A stretch of DNA of 64,000 nt from Halomonas sp. DQ26W (GCF_003339685.1 NZ_QPKI01000002.1:1-64000), one strand, 5' to 3'; positions 8,804 through 17,874 are shown, numbered from the stretch's first letter. Translations and numbers: made by a program. The notes: generated by a model not told the origin, from the letters alone.

Positions 8804-9904
8804 TTATCTTTTATGGCCGGTGTGAAGCTTCCGCTCGAGATACTGGCTGTAGCGCGACATGCTGAAACAGAAGACCCAGAACATGAAGGCGGCAAAGACA
8901 TACCCCTCCAGGGCAAAGCCCAGCCAGCGGGAGTCGGACAGGGCCGCCTGGACGATACCCAGCAGGTCAAAGAGCCCGATGATCATGACCAGGGTGGTGT
9001 CCTTGAACAGCGAGATGAAGGTATTGACGATACCCGGGATCATCATCTTCAAAGCCTGGGGCAGCACGATCAGGCCCATGCGCTTCCAATAGCCCATACC
9101 CAGAGCCGCCGCAGCCTCTTCCTGACCCCGTGGGATCGCCTGCAGGCCACCCCGGATCACCTCGGCCATGTAAGCACTCTGGAACAGAGTGATACCGATG
9201 AAGGCGCGGATCAGACGGTCGACGCTGACCCCGGTGGGCATGAACAGCGGCAGCATCACCGAGGCCATAAACAGCACCGTGATCAGCGGTACGCCGCGCC
9301 AGAACTCGATGAACACCACACAAAAGCTCTTGACGATGGGCATCTGCGAGCGCCTGCCCAGTGCCAGCATGATGCCGATGGGCAGGGCGCCCACCATGCC
9401 CACAACCGCCAGCACCAGGGTCAGCATCAGCCCCCCCCAGCGGTGGGTCTCCACCACGCGCAGACCGAAATGCCCACCGTAAAGCAGGAAGTAGGCCAAT
9501 AGCGGGAAGCCCACCAGCGTCACCAGTGCTACCCAGCGCTTGTAGGGCAGCCGCGGTATCGCCAGCCAGGCGATCAGCCCGGCGAAGACAGCGAAGGTCA
9601 AATTGACCCGCCAGATCTCACTGCCCGGATAAAGCCCATAGATGAACTGGCCGAGACGGGCGTTGACGAACACCCAGCAGGCGCCCTCCCGGGAGCAGTC
9701 TTCACGGCTGGTGCCGATCCAGTCGGCATTGATGAAGGCCCACTGAATCGTCGGCGTCAACAGGATGTAAAGCAGGTAGAGCCCCAGCAGGGTGAATATC
9801 GTATTCACCGGACCGCTGAAAAGGTTGTCACGCAGCCAGGCCACCGGGCCAACGGTGTTCTTGGGTGCGGGGCGCTCCCCGATCATCTTTGTTTGAATTG
9901 TCAT
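8804..9904 (-). CDS. aapM: General L-amino acid ABC transporter permease AapM
   Basis: 366 residues with about eight hydrophobic segments, and the PAAT permease signature LIVLPQALKMMIPGIVNTFISLFKDTTL near residue 290 (shown here only by its key part VLPQALKMMIP). It carries the long N-terminal extension, including the segment with CSREGACW between the first two helices, that separates AapM from ordinary HisM-type permeases. It lies 9 bp after aapQ and 12 bp before aapP. Confidence 0.9.
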   Translation of the reverse strand: MTIQTKMIGERPAPKNTVGPVAWLRDNLFSGPVNTIFTLLGLYLLYILLTPTIQWAFINADWIGTSREDCSREGACWVFVNARLGQFIYGLYPGSEIWRVNLTFAVFAGLIAWLAIPRLPYKRWVALVTLVGFPLLAYFLLYGGHFGLRVVETHRWGGLMLTLVLAVVGMVGALPIGIMLALGRRSQMPIVKSFCVVFIEFWRGVPLITVLFMASVMLPLFMPTGVSVDRLIRAFIGITLFQSAYMAEVIRGGLQAIPRGQEEAAAALGMGYWKRMGLIVLPQALKMMIPGIVNTFISLFKDTTLVMIIGLFDLLGIVQAALSDSRWLGFALEGYVFAAFMFWVFCFSMSRYSQYLERKLHTGHKR

Positions 9905-9913
9905 GGCGCTCTC

Positions 9914-11104
9914 CTAGCGTTCCACCAGCGCCACGCGGGCGTTGAACCAGTTCATGAACATCGACACCAACAAGCTGATGGTCAGGTAGACCGCCATGGT
10001 CATGGCTATCACCTCGATCGCTTGTCCCGTCTGGTTGAGCGTGGTCCCGGCGAACACCGAGACCAGATCCGGATAGCCGATGGCGGTGGCAAGCGAGGAA
10101 TTCTTGATCAGGTTGAGGTACTGACTGGTCAGCGGCGGAATGATGACCCGCATGGCCTGGGGCACCACCACCAGGCGCAATACCAGATTGCGCGGCAGGC
10201 TTAGCGCCTGGGCGGCCTCGGTCTGGCCATGGGAGATCGCCTGGATGCCCGAGCGAACGATCTCGGCAATGAACGAGGCGGTATAAATTGACAGTGCCAG
10301 CCACAGCGCCAGAAATTCGGGGATGATCGTGATGCCACCGCGGAAGTTGAAGCCGGTCAATTGCGGCACATCCCAGGTCACCGGTACGCCGGTGGCGACG
10401 AGTACCAGCAGCGGCAGGCCAAGAATCAGCCCCAGCGAAATCCAGCCCGCGGGAAAACGCCTGCCCGTAGCCTCGTGGCGACGCTTGTTCCAGACCACCA
10501 AGGCGATGCTGGCCGCCACGGCTATACCCAGGGTCAGGGGAATCAGTCCGAAGCCCGATTCGAACAGCGGCTCGGGCAGGTAGAGTCCGCGTACGTTGAG
10601 GAAGAGCACTTCGCCCAGCGACAAGCTGTCGCGGGCACTCGGCAAGGTCCGTAACACGGCGAAGTACCAGAAGAAAATCTGTAGCAGCAGCGGTATATTG
10701 CGGAAAATCTCGATATAGGCATTGGCCAGGCGGGCGATCAGCCAGTTGGGTGAAAGCCGGGCGATGCCCACGGTAAAACCGATGATCGTCGCCGCCAGCA
10801 CCCCTAGCGCCGAAACCAGCAGGGTATTGAGCAGCCCGACCACGAAGGTGCGGCCATACGTGCTCTGGGAGGAGTAATCGATCAGGCTCTGGACGATGCC
10901 GAAGCCGGCCGTATTGTTCAGGAAACCGAAGCCGGTCGTGATACCACGAGCGGCCAGGTTGGCTTGGGTATTGCCGACGATATAAAGCAGGAAGGCGACC
11001 ACTGCAGCAATCAGCAATACCTGGAAGATCAATGCGCGCTTGGCGCGATCACGCCAGAAAGGCGGTTTTGGGCCCACTGGATGGGCCTGGGGTCGAACGG
11101 ACAT
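9914..11104 (-). CDS. aapQ: General L-amino acid ABC transporter permease AapQ
   Basis: 396 residues, inner-membrane permease with about eight hydrophobic segments. The N-terminus has a first helix (ALIFQVLLIAAVVAFLLYIV), then a periplasmic part RGITTGFGFLNNTAGFGI that is highly typical of AapQ. The C-terminal half holds the transporter coupling loop EAAQALSLPRNLVLRLVVVP and then QYLNLIKNSSLATAIGYPDL. It pairs with AapM. A GC-rich hairpin separates it from the receptor gene aapJ. Confidence 0.92.
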   Translation of the reverse strand: MSVRPQAHPVGPKPPFWRDRAKRALIFQVLLIAAVVAFLLYIVGNTQANLAARGITTGFGFLNNTAGFGIVQSLIDYSSQSTYGRTFVVGLLNTLLVSALGVLAATIIGFTVGIARLSPNWLIARLANAYIEIFRNIPLLLQIFFWYFAVLRTLPSARDSLSLGEVLFLNVRGLYLPEPLFESGFGLIPLTLGIAVAASIALVVWNKRRHEATGRRFPAGWISLGLILGLPLLVLVATGVPVTWDVPQLTGFNFRGGITIIPEFLALWLALSIYTASFIAEIVRSGIQAISHGQTEAAQALSLPRNLVLRLVVVPQAMRVIIPPLTSQYLNLIKNSSLATAIGYPDLVSVFAGTTLNQTGQAIEVIAMTMAVYLTISLLVSMFMNWFNARVALVER

Positions 11105-11143
11105 GAAGGGACTCTCCGCCTGGATCCGTCAAGCAGGTATCAA

Positions 11144-11172
11144 GCCCCGGCCCGGGATAGCCAGGCCGGGGC
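11144..11172 (-). terminator. Hairpin between aapJ and aapQ
   Basis: Perfect 9-bp stem GCCCCGGCC / GGCCGGGGC with an 11-base loop, between receptor and permease genes. No long T-run follows, so it is more likely an mRNA-stabilising or leaky attenuating hairpin than a full terminator. The phn operon has a hairpin in the same relative place. Confidence 0.55.
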
Positions 11173-11211
11173 ATAACAAGACACGAGGCGGTGACGCCCC
11201 GGACGGTTTGA

Positions 11212-12240
11212 TCAGCGGATCGGCGGTGCGTACTGAATGCCACCCTGAGTCCACAGGGCGTTGATGCCGCGCTCGATCTGCAGCGGGGAGTCCATGCCCA
11301 CATTGCGCTCGTAGCTTTCGCCGTAGTTACCCACCTGGCTGATGATGTGATAGGCCCAATCGGCGCTCAGGCCCATGCCCTGGCCATAGTTGCCATCCAC
11401 GCCCAGCAGGCGGGCGATATCCGGATCCTCGGTGCCGAGCATCTCGTCGACGTTGTCGCTGGTAATGCCCATTTCCTCGGCATTGAGCATGGCGAACAGC
11501 GACCACTTGACGACATTGAACCACTGGTCGTCACCCTGGCGCACGACTGGGCCCAGCGGCTCCTTGGAGATGACTTCCGGCAGGATCACCGAACCGTCGG
11601 GATCGGAGAGCTGGATGCGCAGTGCCGCCAGCTGCGAGGTGTCGGAGGTCAGCACGTCGCAGCGGCCGGCCTCATAGCCACCCACGGTCTGCTCAGAGGT
11701 ATCGAAAACAATGGGGTCGAACTGCATGTCGTTGGCACGGAAGTAGTCGGCCACGTTCAGCTCGGTGGTGGTGCCGGACTGAACACAGACCGCCGCACCG
11801 TCGAGCTCCATTGAGCTGGAGACACCCAGGTCGCGATTGATCATGAAGCCGATACCGTCGTAGAAGTTCACGCCGGCGAAATTCAGGCCCAGGGTGGTAT
11901 CGCGGGTGGTAGTCCAGGTAGTGTTGCGTGAGAGTACGTCCACTTCACCGGACTGCAGCGCAGTAAAACGCTCGACGGCATTCAGCGAGATATAGCGCAC
12001 CGCCTCGGCGTCACCGAAGACAGCAGCGGCCACGGCACGACAGACGTCGACGTCAAGCCCCTGCCACTCGCCCTGGTCGTCCGGTGCGGAGAAGCCAGGT
12101 AGGCCGTCACTCACGCCGCACTGAACGGCACCGCGTTCAAGCGTATTCTCAAGTGTATCGGCAGATGCCGTAGCTGCCGCGCCCAGTGTCAAAGCCGCTG
12201 CGGAAGTCAGCAGTAGCCACTTGTTCTTGTTGTTCAACAT
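11212..12240 (-). CDS. aapJ: General L-amino acid ABC transporter substrate-binding protein
   Basis: 342 residues from ATG 12240, which places the signal peptide first (MLNNKNKWLLLTSAAALTLG, cleavage after ATASA). Upstream in-frame codons to 12315 lack such a signal. The periplasmic binding domain begins with TLENTLERGAVQCGVSDGLP and contains the amino-acid binding pattern VDVCRAVAAAVFGDAEAVRY, then GINALWTQGGIQYAPP at the end, all strongly typical of AapJ. It is the first gene of the operon and captures a broad set of L-amino acids. Confidence 0.93.
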   Translation of the reverse strand: MLNNKNKWLLLTSAAALTLGAAATASADTLENTLERGAVQCGVSDGLPGFSAPDDQGEWQGLDVDVCRAVAAAVFGDAEAVRYISLNAVERFTALQSGEVDVLSRNTTWTTTRDTTLGLNFAGVNFYDGIGFMINRDLGVSSSMELDGAAVCVQSGTTTELNVADYFRANDMQFDPIVFDTSEQTVGGYEAGRCDVLTSDTSQLAALRIQLSDPDGSVILPEVISKEPLGPVVRQGDDQWFNVVKWSLFAMLNAEEMGITSDNVDEMLGTEDPDIARLLGVDGNYGQGMGLSADWAYHIISQVGNYGESYERNVGMDSPLQIERGINALWTQGGIQYAPPIR

Positions 12241-12466
12241 ATAAGAGATCTCGCTTGGTAAAAGGAATGTGAGGTCCATGCCTGAAGCATGTGCAAAGAC
12301 CATAGCAAAGATCATTCCACAAACGCATCGTTGCAGGCATACCGTTTATTCAACGCTTCCAGGGCAGTGAATATGACCAGTTACTCGCCCCGTCGAGGGT
12401 CAGCCATGGCATTGACCGCCCCACACTGCACTAAGGTCGTGCATGTATTTATCTAACCGCACACGC

Positions 12467-12499
12467 AATCGCCCCGCAGACTGGGCCTGCGGGGCGATT
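12467..12499 (-). terminator. Terminator of ahpF
   Basis: Perfect 13-bp stem AATCGCCCCGCAG / CTGCGGGGCGATT with a 7-base loop, about 40 bp past the ahpF stop. The T-run is weak. Confidence 0.65.
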
Positions 12500-12538
12500 G
12501 AGGTCACCTCATGCCGATCGGCTCAGCAAGGCGAGCCA

Positions 12539-14095
12539 TCAAAGGCGAATCAAGTAGTCGAAGGCACCCAGTGCTGCCTTGGAACCTTCGCCCATGGCGA
12601 TGACGATCTGCTTGTAGGGTACAGTGGTGACATCGCCGGCAGCGAAGATACCCGGCACCGAGGTCATGCCGTGATCGTCGACGATGATCTCGCCCCGCGG
12701 GGAAAGCTCGATCGACGAGTCGGTCAGCCACTCGGTGTTGGGCACCAGCCCGATCTGTACGAAAACCCCTTCCAGGTCGAGCCTGCGCAGCTCACCGCTC
12801 GACCGCTCCTCGTAGACGAGACCGTTGACCCGCTGGCCGTCACCTTTGACTTCGGTGGTCCTGGCTCCCTTGATCACCTTCACATTGGCCAGGCTGGCGA
12901 GCTTCTTCTGCAGCACGGCATCGGCACGCAACTCGTCCATGAACTCGATCAGGGTGACATGCTCGACCAGGCCTGCCAGGTCGATGGCCGCCTCGACGCC
13001 AGAGTTGCCGCCCCCGATCACCGCTACGCGCTTGCCCTTGAACAGCGGACCATCGCAGTGGGGGCAATAGGCCACACCCCTGTTGCGGTATTCGTCTTCG
13101 CCAGGCACGCCCATTTCACGCCAGCGGGCACCAGTGGCCAGGATCAGGGAGCGGCTCTTGAGCGAGGCGCCCGATTCGAACTGCACCGCATGCTCACCGC
13201 CGGGCTCAGTGGCCGGTACCAGCTTGACGGCACGCTGCAGTGGCATGATATCCACATCGTACTGCTTGACGTGCTCTTCCAGTGCAGCGGCCAGCTTGGG
13301 ACCATTGGTCTGCGCAACTGAGATGAAGTTCTCGATGGCCATGGTATCGAGAACCTGACCGCCGAAGCGCTCTGTGGCAACCCCCGTACGGATACCCTTG
13401 CGAGCAGCATAGATGGCCGCTGCGGCACCGGCCGGGCCGCCGCCGATCATCAGTACCTCGTAGGCTTCCTTCTCATTGAGCTTGGCAGCCTCGCGCTTGG
13501 CGGCGCCGGTATCGACCTTGGCCAGGATCTGTTCGAGGCTCATGCGCCCCTGATCGAAGGGTTTGCCGTTGAGGTAAATGTTCGGTACCGACATCACCTC
13601 ACGCTTCTCCACCTCGTCCTGGAACAGCGCGCCGTCGATGGCCACATGACGCACGTTCGGATTGAGTACCGCCATCAGATTGAGCGCCTGAACCACGTCG
13701 GGGCAGTTCTGGCAGGAGAGCGAGTAATAGGTTTCGAAGTTCAGCTCGTCGTCGAGGCTCTTGATCTGCTCGATCACCTCGTCGGATACCTTGGGCGGGT
13801 GCCCGCCGACCTGAAGCAACGCGAGTACCAGCGAGGTGAACTCGTGGCCCATGGGGATCCCGGCGAATACCAGGCCGGTATCCTCCCCGGGGCGGTTCAG
13901 TGCAAACGACGGGGCGCGCTCATCGTGCCCATCGCTACTCAGGGTGATCTTGTCGCTCAAGCCGGCGATCTGCTCCAGCAGCTTGAACAATTCCCTAGAT
14001 TTGTCGCCGTCATCGAGGGATGCGACGATCTCGAACGGTTGAGTGACCTTTTGCAAGTACGACTGCAACTGGCTTTTCAGAGTGTCGTCCAACAT
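12539..14095 (-). CDS. ahpF: Alkyl hydroperoxide reductase subunit F
   Basis: 518 residues, full family length. NAD(P)H:peroxiredoxin reductase that recharges AhpC. The N-terminal domain is two thioredoxin-like folds with an active CxxC (C128, C131 in SCQNCP). The FAD-binding motif [18 protein letters not shown] is near residue 215, the thioredoxin-reductase-like redox pair is CPHC near 345, and a second nucleotide motif [12 protein letters not shown] follows, with [10 protein letters not shown] near the C-terminus. It is 312 bp downstream of ahpC; the gap holds a MITE-like repeat, so coupling of the two genes may be altered. Confidence 0.95.
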   Translation of the reverse strand: MLDDTLKSQLQSYLQKVTQPFEIVASLDDGDKSRELFKLLEQIAGLSDKITLSSDGHDERAPSFALNRPGEDTGLVFAGIPMGHEFTSLVLALLQVGGHPPKVSDEVIEQIKSLDDELNFETYYSLSCQNCPDVVQALNLMAVLNPNVRHVAIDGALFQDEVEKREVMSVPNIYLNGKPFDQGRMSLEQILAKVDTGAAKREAAKLNEKEAYEVLMIGGGPAGAAAAIYAARKGIRTGVATERFGGQVLDTMAIENFISVAQTNGPKLAAALEEHVKQYDVDIMPLQRAVKLVPATEPGGEHAVQFESGASLKSRSLILATGARWREMGVPGEDEYRNRGVAYCPHCDGPLFKGKRVAVIGGGNSGVEAAIDLAGLVEHVTLIEFMDELRADAVLQKKLASLANVKVIKGARTTEVKGDGQRVNGLVYEERSSGELRRLDLEGVFVQIGLVPNTEWLTDSSIELSPRGEIIVDDHGMTSVPGIFAAGDVTTVPYKQIVIAMGEGSKAALGAFDYLIRL

Positions 14096-14274
14096 GACAG
14101 CGGATTCCTTGTGTCTGGCTCATGGAACAGGCATGACTCGACGCCCTGCGAGGCCAGGGGCCAGCGCACGTCGGGCCAGGGTCTTGGTCTTGAATCGCCC
14201 GGGCGGGGCACACCCGGGTTAAGGACGGGCGAAACCGGGGAACGGCCTCGCCACGATGTTGCTCAGGGAATTGT

Positions 14275-14399
14275 TGATTCATGTAGCGAGCGAAGAGAGG
14301 TTGGCCGCCGCCGGAGCACAGAAACCGAAGCCTATGCGGTACTAGGTGAGGATTTCGAGCACCGCCGGCGGCCAAGATATCGAGCGCAGCAATGAATCA
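14275..14399 (+). repeat. MITE-like structured repeat, copy A
   Basis: A 125-bp element in the ahpC-ahpF gap, bounded by inverted ends TGATTCAT-GTAGCGAGCG and, on the other strand, TGATTCAT-TGCTGCGCTCG. Its first 47 bases differ from those of copy B (47954-48127, opposite orientation) at only five positions, it shares the 19-base block CGAGCACCGCCGGCGGCCA exactly, and its right end matches copy B at 19 of 20 bases. It lacks about 50 bases present in copy B near that end. The ends and GC-rich arms would fold into a long hairpin in RNA. Confidence 0.8.
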
Positions 14400-14407
14400 G
14401 CGTTTCC

Positions 14408-14971
14408 TTAGATCTTGCCGACCAGGTCCAGGGAAGGCGACAGGGTCTCTTCGCCTTCCTTCCACTTGGCGGGGCAGACTTCGTTCGGGTTGGCGGCCAC
14501 GTACTGGGCAGCCTTCACTTTGCGCAGCAGTTCTTCGGCATTTCGGCCGATGTTGCCGGCATTGATCTCGACGATCTGGATCTTGCCTTCCGGATCGATC
14601 ACGAAGGTACCACGCTCGGCCAGACCGGCTTCCTCGATCAGCACCTCGAAGTTGCGTGAGATGGTCAGGGTCGGGTCGGCCAGCATCGGGTACTGGATCT
14701 TGTTGATCGTCTCGGAGCTGTCGTGCCACGCCTTGTGGGTAAAGTGGGTATCGGTGGAAACACCATATACCTCGACACCCAGCTTCTTGAATTCTTCGTA
14801 GTTGTCCGCCAGGTCACCGAGTTCGGTGGGGCATACGAAGGTGAAGTCGGCCGGATAGAAGAAGAAAATGTTCCACTTGCCCTTCAGGCTCTCTTCGGTG
14901 ACGTCAATGAACTCGCCATTGTGGAAGGCAGTGGCTTTGAACGGCTTGACTTCGCTGTTGATCAGGGACAT
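14408..14971 (-). CDS. ahpC: Alkyl hydroperoxide reductase subunit C (peroxiredoxin)
   Basis: 187 residues, a typical 2-Cys AhpC-type peroxiredoxin that reduces hydrogen peroxide and organic peroxides in the cytoplasm. The peroxidatic cysteine is C47 in [10 protein letters not shown] and the resolving cysteine C166 in EVCPAKW; the catalytic Thr/Pro pair is present in the same FTFVCPTE segment. AhpF, its electron donor, is the next gene on the strand. OxyR-type control is likely by analogy, but I did not find a clear OxyR box upstream. Confidence 0.96.
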   Translation of the reverse strand: MSLINSEVKPFKATAFHNGEFIDVTEESLKGKWNIFFFYPADFTFVCPTELGDLADNYEEFKKLGVEVYGVSTDTHFTHKAWHDSSETINKIQYPMLADPTLTISRNFEVLIEEAGLAERGTFVIDPEGKIQIVEINAGNIGRNAEELLRKVKAAQYVAANPNEVCPAKWKEGEETLSPSLDLVGKI

Positions 14972-15096
14972 TCAGTAGTGCTCCTTGTCGTGGTTGATGA
15001 TCCGAATACGAAACAGATGATAACCGCTGAACCACGATAGGCTAAATTGAATGAAGACATGGCGGTGATAAATTCCGCCTATGGACGACGAGTAAC

Positions 15097-15501
15097 TTAT
15101 TGAAACGACACTGCCTCTCCCTGGCGGTCGAGGGCCAGAAAGCTGTCGATATTGCCCATCTTGAGCGATTCGACCATCCGCTGAAGATGATGTTCGGTAT
15201 CAGCGCTGGATGGTGGCTGCTGTCCGTTACCAGAGAGCGCCGCCACGAACACGATATCCCACTCGATACCGGTGTTGCGCGACTCCGCCACCAACGCCTC
15301 CATGTCGCTGAGCTCCTCGGGCGACTTGTCGACGCACAACGCCGGCGTCAAGACCCCGCCTTCCCCCTGCTCGAAGCGTTGGCGCTGCTCGACGGAGGCA
15401 TTGTCCGGCAGCTCGGCACGGGTGAAGACGAACAGCAGCCGCTGCGGTTCCGGCTGCTGATTCGCCTCCTCCAGAAGATCGGCAAAACGGGAAATGGCCA
15501 A
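15097..15501 (-). CDS. Conserved protein often labelled 'ribonucleotide reductase subunit alpha'
   Basis: 134 residues if translation starts at TTG 15501, which has GGAGGAG four to ten bases upstream; family relatives begin with the same AISRFADLLEEA region. Visible landmarks are RLLFVFTRAELPDNAS, ALCVDKSPEELSDMEALV and WDIVFVAALSG. Proteins of this pattern in Pseudomonas and Halomonas are widely labelled as ribonucleotide reductase alpha, but the chain is far too short for NrdA and has none of its catalytic cysteines, so I regard that name as a propagated error. Function unknown. Confidence 0.7.
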   Translation of the reverse strand: MAISRFADLLEEANQQPEPQRLLFVFTRAELPDNASVEQRQRFEQGEGGVLTPALCVDKSPEELSDMEALVAESRNTGIEWDIVFVAALSGNGQQPPSSADTEHHLQRMVESLKMGNIDSFLALDRQGEAVSFQ

Positions 15502-15627
15502 GATACTCCTCCAAGACTGGTCGCAACATCGCATTGGCGATGCCGATAATGAAACAGGCGCCGGCCAGGGGCAAGGCGCACCCGATACGATAGCGCATTC
15601 GGCATGGCGCTGCCCGTCCGCTCGGCA

Positions 15628-16047
15628 TCAGCGGGAGGGCGCGAAATCGACGCGTAGACTCGCCTCGTCCAGCGGCCATACACCGGCATCGAGGGTATCC
15701 CCCTCGGCGTCCTGTAGCAGATAGCTACGGTGCTGATGATGTTTCAGCAATGCCACCAGCCGCTGCAGCTGGCCAGGTTCAGAGGCGCTCACGACCGCGA
15801 CCCGGCTTTCCGGCAGCATCCACATCCGCCCCTCGCCCCGTACTGTCATGGCCGAAGGCGGCCCATCGAGAGCCTGTTCAGCCAGCCAGATGGCAACTTC
15901 ATCGTCGCTGCCGAGTACCAGTAGCGGCGCCACGCCATCCAGCGACGGTTCCAGGCCATGGACCGGCAGTGACGGTGACAAGGCCACCAGCAGTGTCGTC
16001 ACCACACCGGCCAGCCACATACGACCCGGCATTACTTTACTCATCAT
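15628..16047 (-). CDS. Hypothetical exported protein
   Basis: 139 residues beginning at the ATG-ATG pair 16047/16044, which overlaps the stop of the upstream ChaN-like gene, so the two are probably translationally coupled. It has an N-terminal signal-like stretch (MWLAGVVTTLLVALSPSLPVHG), then a small domain of about 105 residues with no motif I recognise (VAPLLVLGSDDEVAIWLAEQ, LQRLVALLKHH). The context suggests an envelope function connected to the ChaN-like protein. Confidence is high that it is a gene and low about its role. Confidence 0.6.
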   Translation of the reverse strand: MMSKVMPGRMWLAGVVTTLLVALSPSLPVHGLEPSLDGVAPLLVLGSDDEVAIWLAEQALDGPPSAMTVRGEGRMWMLPESRVAVVSASEPGQLQRLVALLKHHQHRSYLLQDAEGDTLDAGVWPLDEASLRVDFAPSR

Positions 16048-17203
16048 GTGACCGCGCTGGAAAGCGAGCCAGCACCTCCCGCTCATCGCCATTACGACGA
16101 ATGTCCAGTGGCAACAGGGTACCCGGCCGCTGCTGGCGCACCAGGCCGGACAGGTCGGTAGGACGTGACAGGGGCTCTCCCGCGGCTCGCAGGATGATGT
16201 CACCCGCCTCGAGCCCCGCCTGTTCGGCCACGGAGCCTTCAAGGATGGAGTGTATTTCGACACCCGCTTCATGCGACGAGACATAGACGCCCAACTGCAT
16301 GGGGGAGACTGCCTCAGACCCGCTGTCATCGAGGGCAAAGACCGCACGGGCCAAACCTTCCTGCGGTGTCTGGCACTCGTCTCCGCTCACTGACCAGGGC
16401 AACAGCGTCGCCTGGCTGTCGACGCCCAGGTCCATGAGCTGATGCGGCACGCCATGCTCGTATTGCAGATGCCCCTGGCCGATCAGGCCGACGACCAGGG
16501 CCGCCTTCTTTGCGACTTCCGCCAGGCCAAAAGCCATGGCCCGATCCCATACCAGCTGCGCCTGGATGAATCGCTCGAGCTCTTCCTCGTCGCCACGAGA
16601 CGGATGCTGCGCATACACCTCCGCCAGCCGTTCGCGATAGGCTGCGAGTGGCTCTACCGGTGCAGTGATGCCAAGGCGCTCTGCTTCCGGTACCGCCTCC
16701 CAACCCTCCTCGACCAGCCGGCCACGCAGCTCCGGGGTCACGTTGACCGCCTTGAGCGGCACGCGATGAAGCCGGGCAAAGTGCAGGATGGGAAAATAGA
16801 GCGCCGGATCGAAGCCCCAGGCAGTGTGCCAGTGGCTCTCGTCGACGAATGCCTGCTCGCCGAGATCGCCCGCTACCCAGGCATCGAGTACCGGCTGCGC
16901 CTCCCTTGGCAACATCTCCAAGGCGATTACCATATCGGGCCGTAGAGAATGCAGGCCCGCCAGGGTATGCAGCTGCCAGCGATGATGATCCGCATTGTCG
17001 TGCCGCTCACCGAGCAGCACCACATCGCGCTCAGCCAGCTCGGCAAAGAGGGCATCCGGCGCCAACTGCTGCCCCCCGGGTTCGAGCCACTGCCCTGGAG
17101 CGGGACAGGTGGCGGCTTGGGCGGGAACCGCGCTGAGCGCAAACGCCCCTGCCAGGCAGGCGAGCATCGAGAGCCCTCTGCGGAAAGCGAACGGTAATGG
17201 CAT
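16037..17203 (-). CDS. ChaN-family haem-binding protein with C-terminal PDZ domain
   Basis: 388 residues from ATG 17203, preferred to 17215 because GGAG lies six bases upstream. A signal peptide (FRRGLSMLACLAGAFALSAV, cleavage near AQA) is followed by the ChaN/EreA-like domain (about 45-270): LLGERHDNADHHRWQ, ALEMLPREAQPVLD, a histidine-rich LYFPILHFARLHRVPLKAVN and LIGQGHLQYEHGVP. Residues about 290-388 form a PDZ domain (GVEIHSILEGSVAEQAGLEAGDIILRAAGEPL; key part GLEAGDIIL). ChaN of Campylobacter binds haem in iron uptake; a PDZ partner-recognition domain may target a protease or complex. The downstream exported protein overlaps it by 11 bp. Confidence 0.82.
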   Translation of the reverse strand: MPLPFAFRRGLSMLACLAGAFALSAVPAQAATCPAPGQWLEPGGQQLAPDALFAELAERDVVLLGERHDNADHHRWQLHTLAGLHSLRPDMVIALEMLPREAQPVLDAWVAGDLGEQAFVDESHWHTAWGFDPALYFPILHFARLHRVPLKAVNVTPELRGRLVEEGWEAVPEAERLGITAPVEPLAAYRERLAEVYAQHPSRGDEEELERFIQAQLVWDRAMAFGLAEVAKKAALVVGLIGQGHLQYEHGVPHQLMDLGVDSQATLLPWSVSGDECQTPQEGLARAVFALDDSGSEAVSPMQLGVYVSSHEAGVEIHSILEGSVAEQAGLEAGDIILRAAGEPLSRPTDLSGLVRQQRPGTLLPLDIRRNGDEREVLARFPARSHDE

Positions 17204-17874
17204 CGAAAACTCCATGACGGTTTGACTTCCCCCATCATGGCGCATACGTCACGTCTTGGCAGCCATCTCGTACTCCGGCTGAGGACTCCCCCTGGCTTCA
17301 CTGTCCAATTCCATCTACACCAGGGGCGCCGCAAATGCCGGCACCACCACGAAATGCTCCAGCTTCCCTCCTTTCATGGTTGTTCGGGAACCGAGGTTTG
17401 GATATCCTCTAGAAGAGCAACGAGCCCCTGAAGGCCAGTCATCGGCAGACTTACGAATTGGTCTGGCCTGTTCGCCACTCAAGGCACTCCGTTCATAACC
17501 TGGGTTATTGAATAGATGAGCTCTTCGAGCGAACTTCAAAGATTGGTGCTCGTTCTGGTGTAACTTGCCACAGCAGACCAGGCACTGTCTGAAAAGTCGG
17601 TGAGCGATGTCCAGACAAGGCAAAATCAGCGAAACGACGGGTCCTGAACGAAATCACCAGAACCTTGGTCATCAAGATTCTGGTGATTCAAGATATGGTA
17701 ACGGGCGCGCAGCCGCTATCAAGAAAATTCAATTGGCACCTGGGGTAATCGCACATGACTGATTTTCCCTGACGATTTGGCTGGCACTAATCGCGTATCG
17801 GAACTCGTACTCAGCGCGCCCTTAACCCTGACTATTTTAACGACACATCTTTACCGACATATAATAGAGAGCCA
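17204..17874. other. Gene-poor stretch with a strong hairpin
   Basis: About 670 bp with no gene that I can support; the open frames on either strand have no recognisable features. A near-perfect hairpin (AATCACCAGAA, CTTG, loop, CAAG, TTCTGGTGATT) lies at 17652-17688. A TATAAT at 17860-17865 lies nine bases before the next gene's ATG. Confidence 0.45.
17652..17688. repeat. Inverted repeat / hairpin in non-coding DNA
   Basis: Sixteen-base arms with a single mismatch (AATCACCAGAACCTTG against CAAGATTCTGGTGATT) around a 5-base loop. No T-run follows on either strand, so it is not an ordinary terminator. It could be an operator, a small structured RNA, or the end of a decayed mobile element. Confidence 0.5.
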
